DNA of 64,000 nucleotides, from the NCBI GenBank assembly GCA_014155875.1, contig JACEFZ010027770.1, positions 135,001 through 199,000 of the forward strand, given 5' to 3'. The position numbers and the translations under genes were made by a program. Position 1 is the stretch's first letter. Each line of letters opens with the position of its first letter. Origin of the DNA: Cepaea nemoralis (taxonomy: Eukaryota; Mollusca; Gastropoda; Stylommatophora; Helicidae). Positions 56,155 through 64,000 of this stretch are shown piece after piece. The notes under the pieces were generated by a model. It saw nothing but the letters and a program-made list of their open reading frames with translations, had not been told where the DNA came from and searched no databases.

Positions 56155-57105
56155 TAAAGTTTACCTGCCCAAGGTTTGATCATGTGATGAGAAGAGAGGC
56201 ATTGGAGAACAGAGAAAACTCTAAAGATTATTGGGAAGAGAGGCATTGGAGAAGAATGCCAAATGGAAAGATCAATGGGTAGAGAGGTATTGGAGAACAA
56301 TGACAACTGGAAAGACAAATGGGAAGATAGCCATTAGAGACCAATGACAACTGGAAAAATCAACGGGGAGAGAGGTATTGGAGAACAATGACAACTGGAA
56401 AGATAAATGGGAAGATAGCCATTGGAGACCAATGAAAACTGGAAAAATAAATGGGGAGAGAGGTATTGGAGAACAATGACAACTGAAAAGACAAATGGGA
56501 AGATAGCCATTGGAGACCAATGACAACTGGAAAAATCAATGGGGAGAGAGGTATTGGAGAACAATGACAACTGGAAAGACAAATGGGAAGATAGCCATTG
56601 GAGACCAATGACAACTGGAAAAATAAATGGGGAGATAGGTATTGGAGAACAATGACAACTGGGAAGATCAAGGGGAAGAGAGGCAGTGGAGAACATTGTG
56701 ACGACTGGATAGATCAAGATAAACAGAAGCATTGAAGAACATCGTGACGACTGGAATGATCAAAGGGAAGAGAGGCTCTAGAGAATAATGACAGCTGGAA
56801 AGATAAATAGGAAGAGAGGCATTGGAGAAAAATGACAACTGGAAAGCTCAATGGTAAGAGAGACATTGGAGAACATCATGACAACTGGATAGATCAATGG
56901 GAAGAGAGGCACTAAAGAACATCGTGACGACTGGAAAGATCAAAGGGAAGAGATGCATGGGCAGAACATGAGAAATAGTGCTGGATGGATTTAGGCGGTG
57001 GCATGGAGGAATTTCATCAACAGAGATGATCCAGAACACCAAAGACAGAGATCTGTGGAGAGACATGAAAGCCTGCCCCAGCTGACTGAGCACTTGATGA
57101 TGATG
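56155..57105 (+). repeat. LINE-B 3' end with an 88-bp internal tandem array
   Basis: Starts with a segment encoding FDHVMRREALEN. The same segment is then amplified: GGTATTGGAGAAC recurs at 56286, 56374, 56462, 56550 and 56638, exactly 88 bases apart, each unit made of two 44-base halves. The LINE-B end (GGCATGGAGGAATTTCATCA, GCCTGCCCCAGCTGACTGAG, GAT tail) follows. Confidence 0.85.
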
Positions 57106-57106
57106 A

Positions 57107-57494
57107 TAGGGGGCTACGTGGTCTCGAGGTATGGTGTCCGCCTCGAGTGCTGGAAGTCCCGGGTTCAAGCCACGGTAATGACCGGGATTTTTTTCTCGTG
57201 GACTTTTAGTAATAAGATTTCCCCTGGTCTCTTGGTAGTGTTATCGGAAGCCCGTGTGTATTGCTGCGCACGTAAAAAAAACCCTTGGCAGTTGGAAATC
57301 GAAAAAGAGTAGCCTAACGGCACTGCCCGGGCAAAATTTCGAGTTAAAAATCTACCCAAAGTATTTCAGGATCCTCCGATGCAACGGAGTTTGTGCACTG
57401 AGCTGAGTTTCTCCAGACTCAGGTTTGAGTTAGGAGGAGAACGGGCTGCACTCGTGTGCCGTGATGTTGATCCATGGACTAAACTAAACTAAAG
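57107..57494 (+). repeat. SINE-C copy, full length
   Basis: GGCTACGTGGTCTCGAGGTA, TGTCCGCCTCGAGTGCTGGA and B box GGGTTCAAGCCACGG. The body is as in the 23.4 kb copy. The tail is GGACTAAACTAAACTAAAG. It sits right behind the LINE-B GAT tail. Confidence 0.92.
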
Positions 57495-57845
57495 TTGATT
57501 TTGATGATGACCTGCCCAAAATGGGTTTCAGAAAATGTCTGGGTAAGTGATTGTGAATATAAGGTCTATAAAATTTTTAAAACACACACATAAATAGCAC
57601 CATATACCCTATACGACTTGGGATGGCTCGTTGACTGACTTTCATCAGTGGCACATTAAATAATTTTTGTTCCGAAGCAGTATCCTGTTACGGATCTATA
57701 ATATAGTGTCATCACGTTTGAAGACCAGAATGCACGCAGGAATAGGTGGTCACTCTACCCCTCACTTTCGCAGACGAAGAGCCCGAGCGTAGAACCCGCG
57801 ACCGACTACGCTCATAACATTACCAGGGCAATGTGGTATCATCTC
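57495..57845. other. Unassigned, with a SINE-E-like piece
   Basis: CCCAAAATGGGTTTCAGAAA near 57513 resembles the SINE-E body. The rest is not recognised. Confidence 0.4.
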
Positions 57846-57849
57846 CGCT

Positions 57850-57945
57850 AATTGTGCTAGCCATTACTGAATTAAATTGCCAAGAAAATCACAAACAGCC
57901 GATACATGCTGGGGTTGAGTGCCACGTCACGTAAAGGTCATTCAT
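57850..57945 (+). repeat. SINE-A 3' half, left of LINE-C
   Basis: GAATTAAATTGCCAAGAAAA, TCACAAACAGCCGATACATG and CACGTAAAGGTCAT. The final GCAACTAACTTTT appears at 58219, beyond the LINE. Confidence 0.75.
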
Positions 57946-58216
57946 TCATTCATTCATTCATTCATTCATTCATTCATTCAGTAGCATGTCCTTTGCTGAA
58001 CCTCACTCCTGTAGCAATCATCCTGAAAACGTCTCGGTCATAAGCAAGAGATGTCCCGTGTCCGATATACCCATAAAACTTGAGATCATCCGCCACATCA
58101 TGCACCCTTCTTCTCTTTGGCCTTCCTCTCCCTCTCTTCCCGCGCATATACCCCTGTATTAATGTTCTCTCCAAACTTTCGTGACGTTTCATGGGACCAA
58201 AATATTTCAATTTTCA
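57946..58216 (-). pseudogene. LINE-C RT tail with ATTC repeat end
   Basis: The minus strand encodes MKYFGPMKRHESLERTLIQG, RGKRGRGRPKRRRVHDVADD and GTSLAYDRDVFRMIATGVRF, a typical LINE ORF2 C-terminus ('GRGRP.RRW.DD' then 'A.DR..WR'). A 3' tail of ATTC/GAAT units (57942-57980) follows. It differs from LINE-A and LINE-B. It inserted in SINE-A. Confidence 0.85.
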
Positions 58217-58233
58217 TGCAACTAACTTTTGAC
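58217..58233 (+). repeat. SINE-A last bases, right of LINE-C
   Basis: CATGCAACTAACTTTT completes the SINE-A end left at 57945. Confidence 0.6.
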
Positions 58234-58235
58234 CT

Positions 58236-58445
58236 ATCCGTTCCCTGGCGAAGAGGTTATGGAGGCGATTCGAAATCCCGTATACCCGCGTTCGAAAACA
58301 TATGCGCGCGATTTGGTAGCAAACCGCGTTGCGTTGGCATCGGTGCCCATCGTTCAGAAAGCAATGGCAAAACATTGAACGTAAACTTGCCAAGAGATCA
58401 CACCAGCAGAAATGCTGGCGTTGACTGCGATGTCCTGTAAAAAAA
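58236..58445 (+). repeat. SINE-A copy, plus strand
   Basis: Head TGGCGAAGAGGTTATGGAGG, B box CGCGTTCGAAAAC. Body TTCAGAAAGCAATGGCAAAA. End TTGACTGCGATGTCCTGTAA plus an A-run. Confidence 0.88.
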
Positions 58446-58609
58446 GGTTATGAAAAAAAAATACTTTTAGCATACATAGATCTAGCCGGAGCTTTGGCTT
58501 AGTCAAACAAGAGGTTCACAAATCTCCGATATTACCGAGCCGGGGGATCGAAATCTGACGTGGGAGGTTCAGAAGCAATCGGCATTGCTATGATTTTGAT
58601 GGCATGAGG

Positions 58610-58675
58610 CGTCGGACGTTCAGAAAGCAATAGCAAACTGCTGAATTAACTTTACCTAGTAAAATACATGGACAG
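58610..58675 (+). repeat. SINE-A middle, left of a LINE-A insertion
   Basis: ACGTTCAGAAAGCAATAGCA and CTGAATTAACTTTACCTAGT. It stops after AGTAAA and resumes at 58983. Confidence 0.8.
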
Positions 58676-58984
58676 ACATAAATACAATTGACCAAGTCCT
58701 GCAAGAAACAAATGAAAACCGTAAATTGATTAGAGAAATTAGACGTTGAATGTCACAATTTTTTGGACACGTTATGAGAAGAAATAAATTGGAGAACTTG
58801 GTGACAACTGGCAAGATCGAGGGGGGAAAAGAACAAGGGGAAGGCAGAGATGTAAATACCTGGATAGCTTCGTCACCTAGTATAGTCGAAACAAGAATTC
58901 AGAGCTGATCCACGACTCTGATGACCATGTGAGATGGCTAAAACATGACCGCCCACGCTTATCGGCATGGCACATGATGATGAG
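58676..58984 (+). repeat. LINE-A 3' end nested in SINE-A
   Basis: From TTGACCAAGTCCTGCAAGAA to CGGCATGGCACATGATGATG. AGTAAA on both sides (about 58659-58664 and 58983-58988) may be the target duplication. Confidence 0.85.
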
Positions 58985-59055
58985 TAAATGTCAAACAGCC
59001 AATAAAGCCTGGGGTTGGTTGCAACGCCCTGTAAAAGACATGCAGCTACCTTTTA
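58985..59055 (+). repeat. SINE-A 3' part, right of LINE-A
   Basis: AAATGTCAAACAGCCAATAA, GTTGCAACGCCCTGTAAAAG and ACATGCAGCTACC complete the SINE. Confidence 0.8.
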
Positions 59056-59094
59056 AACATGAATCTAACTACTGGCAAAATTGCCGAAACCATA

Positions 59095-59230
59095 AGAGTT
59101 CTCTCTTTCAAAATTCTGGTGCGCTGACATCAGAGTAGCAGCTTCAATCCCTATATTATTCAGTTGGACTAAAATGTTGACCTTGACATAGGGACGGAAA
59201 TTACAAGTACGTCAGAAGTCGGAGTGTGGT
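59095..59230 (+). repeat. SINE-D fragment
   Basis: GGACTAAAATGTTGACCTTG and CAGAAGTCGGAGTG match the SINE-D core. Confidence 0.6.
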
Positions 59231-59885
59231 AAGAGGTGAAACTAATCCAACTTTAGTCCAGTGCACTCCCTAATAGTAGCAACTTCTAGTAGTATCAGCA
59301 TGTATATGTACTACGCTGAGTTACAAACCGAGCGAACAAAACGGGGACGATGTCACCTATTTTGAGAACCACTGATTTATCACTATCGGAATACACATAT
59401 CTCTTACTGTCTATACGTTAACCCATAGAATTATTTCCCCTTACACACAAGGGAAAAAAAATGGTATTTAGAAATGTTGACAGATATATGACTGACCTTA
59501 ATAATTAGAGATGTTAATTACAGATGAGAATGTTTGCCCATGCGAATACAATCAACATGGCATAAGCCATGAGATGATCAGATTATAATTGAGAATGCCA
59601 ATAATAAATGTTTGCAAAGGCAAAAAGGCAAAAATGCAATATGCAGGAGAATTTAATTTGTGAGATTCAAAAGCTAATGTGTTTTGTGGGGAAAAGTAGG
59701 AAACAAATAAATGTGTATTTTGATGGTAAAAGTGAAACATGTAATTGTATTAAAGCTGCTATTGTTATTCTTCGTGTTGTCATTTTTCGTAATGGTTAGT
59801 TTATGTGTGTGTGTGCATTTATGTTGTTCTTGGCCAGCATCGTTATTATTATTACCATCTCTTCGTTGTCTTCTTCCCTTTTCTT
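59231..59885. other. No recognisable feature
   Basis: AT-rich, short frames. Confidence 0.45.
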
Positions 59886-60380
59886 CTTCTACTTCTCCCA
59901 CTCCTCCTCCTCCTCCTCCTTCTTCATCTTCTTCTTCTTCCTCTTTTTCTTCTTCTTCTTCTTCTTCTTCTTCTTCTTCTTCTTCTTCTTCTTCTTCTTC
60001 TTCTTCTTCTTCTTCTTCTTCCCTTTCTTGTTCTTGTTGTTGTTGTTGTTGTTGTTGTTGCTGTTCTTCTTCTTCTTCTTCTTCTTCTTCTTCTTCTTCT
60101 TCTTCTTCTTCTTCTTCTTCTTCTTCTTCTTCTTCTTCTTCTTCTTCTTCTTCTCCTTCTTATTCTTCTTCTTGTTCTTGTTTTTGTTGTCGTTGTTGTT
60201 GTTGTTGTTGTTGTTGTTCTTCTTCTTCTTCTTCTTCTTCTTCTTCTTCTTCTTCTTCTTCTTCTTCTTCTTCTTCTTCTTCTTCTTCTTCTTCTTCTTC
60301 TTCTTCTTCTTCTTCTTCTTCTTCTTCTTCTTCTTCTTCTTCTTCTTCTTCTTCTTCTTCTTCTTCTTCTTCTTCTTCTC
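59886..60380. repeat. Very long TTC/CTT microsatellite with GTT inserts
   Basis: About 490 bases of (TTC)n interrupted by two (GTT)n blocks (60032-60063 and 60180-60217) and a few CCT units. All plus frames are open and give poly-Ser, poly-Phe and poly-Leu; these are artefacts. Confidence 0.97.
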
Positions 60381-60692
60381 GTACGTCTACAACTACATCC
60401 TCCTACTGTACTGGTCTATTTATAGTATGACAATAAATTAACGAGAAAGAGAAGTGGTAGGAAGGGCAATGTGTAAGACGGGCCTGAGAGCCCAGTTTGC
60501 AATATCATCAAATTAAAGCTCGCCTGTTCCTTAAAATCAAACAAAAACCACACTGGAAGCCATATTAATTATTTGTGGACCCCGGGGCACCTTAAACAGC
60601 ATGATAAATAATTTCCCAGACATTTATTGGCTCTCTTAGCGACGGTCGACAAATTATTTTCATAGTCCCTAGTTTAGGGTTCAGCTAGGGTG

Positions 60693-60806
60693 GCATACCT
60701 GGCTTAGGGTGTCTTTTTGACCATAACTATAACAGCAGTGTTCCGACACCTGGGAAATAGTGCATCAGGCTGAGGGTGTCTTTTTGATAATAACTATAAC
60801 AGGGGT
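60693..60806. repeat. 68-bp tandem repeat, left of the foldback element
   Basis: GGCTTAGGGTGTCTTTTTGA, CCATAACTATAACAGCAGTG, TTCCGACACCTGG. Two units here; two more follow the foldback element at 62001-62105. Confidence 0.75.
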
Positions 60807-62000
60807 TGATTATTTGGTTGTTACGGGATTTGAAATTTAAATATGGAGCACAACCCACTACTGGCAACGCCGATCGCATTCCGGCACAAACCTAAGGCCT
60901 ATCCACGTCATGGAAGCACTATACTCGAGTTTCGCCCTCGTTTGAGCTCGTCAGTAGTGCATATCCCTGACCGGATCCGGAAACAAGCCCCGGATCACGC
61001 GTGTGAAGCGGGTGTGTAACCACGCGGCACACACTGGACACGCCAAATTATCACACCGGAATACCACAACGCTACCCATCGTAGGCTATGCTCAAGATTG
61101 CCCAATCGCCGCGACTGACGTCCGTCAATCGATGTGGACCCGAACGATCAGGACTTCTCACTGGCAAGGAACACCAGGCCTCCTAAATCCAGTGAGCAAC
61201 GATAAAATTGATTATTTGGTTGTTTCGGGATTTGAAATTTAAATATTGAGCACAACCCACTACTGGCAACGCCGATCGCATTCCGGCACAAACCTAAGGC
61301 CTATCCACGTCATGGAAGCACTATACTCGAGTTTCGCCCTCGTTTGAGCTCGTCAGTAGTGCATATCCCTGACCGGATCTGGAAACAAGCCCCGGATCAC
61401 GCGTGTGTGCGTGGTTACACACCCGCTTCACACGCGTGATCCGGGGCTTGTTTCCGGATCCGGTCAGGGATATGCACTACTGACGAGCTCAAACGAGGGC
61501 GAAACTCGAGTATAGTGCTTCCATTACGTGGATAGGCCTTAGGTTTGTGCCGGAATGCGATCGGCGTTGCCAGTAGTGGGTTGTGCTCAATATTTAAATT
61601 TCAAATCCCGAAACAACCAAATAATCAATTTTATCGTTGCTCACTGGATTTAGGAGGCCTGGTGTTCCTTGCCAGTGAGAAGTCCTGATCGTTCGGGTCC
61701 ACATCGATTGACGGACGTCAGTCGCGGCGATTGGGCAATCTTGAGCATAGCCTACGATGGGTAGCGTTGTGGTATTCCGGTGTGATAATTTGGCGTGTCC
61801 AGTGTGTGCCGCGTGGTTACACACCCGCTTCACACGCGTGTGAAGGGGCTTGTTTCCGGATCCGGTCAGGGATATGCACTACTAACGAGCTCAAACGAGG
61901 GCGAAACTCGAGTATAGTGCTTCCATGACGTGGATAGGCCTTAGGTTTGTGCCGGAATGCGATCGGCGTTGCCAGTAGTGGGTTGTGCTCAATATTTAAA
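60807..62000. mobile_element. Foldback (palindromic) DNA element, 1.2 kb
   Basis: The structure is A-B-A' followed by the inverted complement A-B-A. Block A (about 180 bp) starts GAGCACAACCCACTACTGGC and ends near GTGTGTAACCACG. Block B (about 220 bp) starts CGGCACACACTGGACACGCC. The centre lies near 61410-61420. The arms are almost identical, with scattered single-base differences. The 12-base string TATAACAGGGGT is on both sides (60795-60806, 62001-62012). It carries no transposase. The two identical 79-codon frames at 61003-61242 and 61594-61833 are mirror images of block B. Confidence 0.85.
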
Positions 62001-62105
62001 TATAACAGGGGTGTTCCGACGCCTGGAAAATTGTACAACTGGCTTAGGGTGTCTTGTTGACCATAACTGTCTGTAACAGCAGTGTTTCAGCGCCTGCTAA
62101 ATACT
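62001..62105. repeat. 68-bp tandem repeat, right of the foldback element
   Basis: TGTTCCGACGCCTGGAAAAT, CTGGCTTAGGGTGTCTTGTT and GTAACAGCAGTG continue the array. Confidence 0.7.
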
Positions 62106-62189
62106 ACAGAACGAAACGTGTTGTTAATGACGAAATCGCAAAGAAATCAATGTAAAACAGAAACGTATGTGGAGTGGCTGGCATCGCCC

Positions 62190-62330
62190 GAAAAGACGAA
62201 GATCAAGAGCCCAGGGGATGTGAGTGTGCGGGAAGATGAACAGGCTGATAAATTGGCTGCTTCAGCTACTTTCGACAGCAAGCTGGATTACAATAATGAG
62301 GCGATGACGGTTCTATGGGATCGACTTTAA
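62190..62330 (+). pseudogene. LINE RNase H remnant
   Basis: SPGDVSVREDEQADKLAASA matches the last RNase H motif of LINE ORF2 (usual form VPGHAGV..NE.AD.LA), with the catalytic-site His replaced. It ends at a TAA near 62330. Confidence 0.7.
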
Positions 62331-62477
62331 AGTGCCGCAAAACAGATAACCTAAATCTGGAGAGGCAGATTCAGAGGACCGTCAGCAGCGGGTCCGACCG
62401 ACACTCAGCCGCAGAGGAAAATTCTTACGGAAATTTATAGAATTATTAATCAGGCTGCCATTGACCGCATAATCATG

Positions 62478-62640
62478 GTGTCATGGACCAATTGTGCGTG
62501 ACTAAAGATCACACTCATAACACGGTTGGAAGGGGCAGTTTGCCTCGTGCGAGAAGAACGATGCCGGCCGGGTCCAGGAGAAGGGAGGTCTCTCCTAGAC
62601 TAGACAATGAGAGGTAGACCGTTGTTCAGGTTGAGCCGGT
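62478..62640. repeat. Dispersed repeat shared with 54.8 kb
   Basis: GTCATGGACCAATTGTGCGT, GGCCGGGTCCAGGAGAAGGG and GAGGTAGACCGTTGTTCAGG match the insert in LINE-A at 54777-54904. Family not recognised. Confidence 0.6.
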
Positions 62641-62984
62641 TGACTCGCGTGATAGGCAATGGCACTGTTTAGATGCCACCTGCTTGGGGAGTAGTCTTAA
62701 TCATTATATTGATAGTATTTTAGTGAAGAGTAATAGTGTGACTACGTGCTCATGCGAACTGTTGTAAATATGAAACAGCGAATTAGATAATGAAAATTGT
62801 TCGGCGTCCTGTTCAATACTTCACGTTGCGATTCATAGTGTAATTGGAGTTAGGGTGTACCATCATAGACAGTCTGTCAGAACTGAGTTCATTCAGCTAT
62901 TTGATCATAATTTGAATTATGCCTCCGACACCCAGCAAATAGTTCTGTGTCATCGAGTATCTTCGGACATCTCAAAATGGTGTT

Positions 62985-63155
62985 CACAACAGGAGGCCAT
63001 ACTGTGCTCAGGACATATAGGTCAAACTAATTTACTGACCCATAATGCCGATATTCGCAGACCACACAACAAACCACAGTTTACCTCATGGCACATTGGG
63101 ACTCGTCATTGGCTACTTAATAAGGACACAGAGCACGTGCGAGAATACCCAGAGT
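62985..63155 (+). pseudogene. LINE ORF2 C-terminal end
   Basis: The frame ends SWHIGTRHWLLNKDTEHVRE followed by YPE, resembling 'GTL.WLLE..TEHVWECPEC' after a LINE RNase H. The small foldback element interrupts it; CCAGAGTGCCATTATATGAA resumes at 63407. Confidence 0.65.
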
Positions 63156-63403
63156 TATTTATTTGGTTGTTTCGAGGTTTGAGGTTTGATGAATGAGCAC
63201 AACCCACTTCTGGCAATGCTGATCGTATTCCTGTTAGAACATTGGGCGTTGTCCACGTGAGACTGGAAGCACTAGACTCGAGTGACGAGCTCAAATGATA
63301 GCGAATCTCGAGTCTAGGCTTCTAATCTGACGTGGACAAGGCCCAAGGTTCGTACCGGAATACGATCAGCGTTGCCAATAGTGGGTTGTGCTCAATCTTC
63401 AAG
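63156..63403. mobile_element. Small foldback/MITE related to the 1.2-kb palindrome
   Basis: 248 bp. The left arm GAGCACAACCCACTTCTGGC and right arm GTTGCCAATAGTGGGTTGTG are inverted copies of block A ends. The central part is CTCGAGTGACGAGCTC...CTCGAGTC. It is flanked by TACCCAGAGT (63146-63155) and TATCCAGAGT (63404-63413), a 10-base duplication with one mismatch. Confidence 0.85.
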
Positions 63404-63413
63404 TATCCAGAGT

Positions 63414-64000
63414 GCCATTATATGAAATTCTTGATTTTATATTTCATTGTCCATTGCGTCATCTGATCTATACTTTTTCCCCCACTTGTAAAACTAACTG
63501 CCTTTGGATATATCTGAATTTATTTCTCACGAAAAATCTTAACAGGACGACACAATCCGTCGACATCCATATTTGCGTCACGCCAAGACTGCTATAAAAA
63601 ACATGAACTGTCGTAAATGTGAGTAATTCAATGTAATCCGCCCCAGAATCAAGTCCCTGGGTTTCCTGCAATTTGTTCTGGCTTGTTTTAGCAAACCCAG
63701 TCGATGCGGCCGTGGTAGCGTTAATTATAATACCACGCACATCCCCTAGTCAGGATGCACGGGAGACTGCTTATAAAAGATTTATCGCCCCTGAAACTAA
63801 CATTTCAGGTACGTCATCATATTCTTTTTCTGTCTCTTCTTCTCCTCCCCCTCACCTTGTTCCTCTCTCCTCCTTCTCTTCTTGTTCTCTTCTTTTTCTC
63901 CACTTCTAATTTGTTTTTCTTAGTTGTGTATTCTTATTATGTTTTTTTTTTTTTTAATAACAGGAGCCTTTTTAAATGCCTTAAAGGGCATTGGGCATAC
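63414..64000. other. Unassigned end of window
   Basis: A TCTTCTCCTC pyrimidine-rich patch at 63830-63905 and a T-run at 63940. No gene recognised. Confidence 0.45.

Noticed and set aside
59711..60441. Poly-Ser, poly-Phe and poly-Leu frames over 200 codons
   Set aside because: Pure translation of a TTC/GTT microsatellite.
61003..61833. Two identical 79-residue frames, one on each strand, looking like a duplicated small gene
   Set aside because: They are the two arms of the palindrome (block B and its complement). The translation has no domain, and identity follows from the inverted repeat.

Overview
This 64 kb window is animal genomic DNA that consists almost entirely of repeats. The organism is probably a lophotrochozoan, perhaps a marine mollusc; that is an impression from the repeat mix, not a proof. 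Reasons for a eukaryote are tRNA-derived SINEs, 5'-truncated LINEs with simple-repeat tails, mariner transposons, a Penelope-like element, a Ty3/Gypsy-class LTR retrotransposon and abundant micro- and minisatellites. I find no convincing host gene, no tRNA or rRNA gene, and no bacterial-type feature.

Layout. 0-3.3 kb: AGAC/AGAT microsatellite, SINE pieces, a degenerate minisatellite split by a collapsed mariner, and a LINE 3' end with a GAT tail. 3.27-11.19 kb: a complete LTR retrotransposon with two nearly identical 522-bp LTRs. Its domain order is Gag, protease, integrase, reverse transcriptase, RNase H, so integrase lies before RT as in Ty1/copia although the proteins are Ty3/Gypsy-like. 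That order is known from the Gmr1 group. 11-24 kb: LINE and SINE fragments, an ATC higher-order repeat, and 21-bp and 25-bp minisatellites. 23.8-25.9 kb: a non-LTR retrotransposon ORF1 (zinc-knuckle Gag-like) with no pol behind it. 25.9-27.9 kb: SINEs, a solo LTR with a perfect 5-bp target duplication, and a LINE RNase H remnant. 28-39 kb: simple repeats, nested LINE/SINE fragments and a 26-bp minisatellite. 39.5-42.65 kb: two dead mariner transposons. 44.6-47.9 kb: 54-bp and 36-bp minisatellites. 48.8-51.3 kb: a Penelope-like element (RT plus GIY-YIG endonuclease) sitting inside a LINE. 51.9-60.4 kb: simple repeats, LINE ends turned into tandem arrays, three SINE copies interrupted by LINEs, and a very long CTT tract. 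60.7-63.5 kb: a near-perfect 1.2-kb palindromic foldback element and a 248-bp relative.

The elements interact mainly by nesting. The LTR element lies in a LINE tail, a solo LTR in a SINE, the Penelope element in a LINE, LINEs in SINEs, SINEs in minisatellites, and a foldback element in a LINE remnant. All protein-coding elements seen carry disabling lesions. For convenience I label repeat families locally as SINE-A to SINE-F and LINE-A to LINE-E; these names are mine, not database names.
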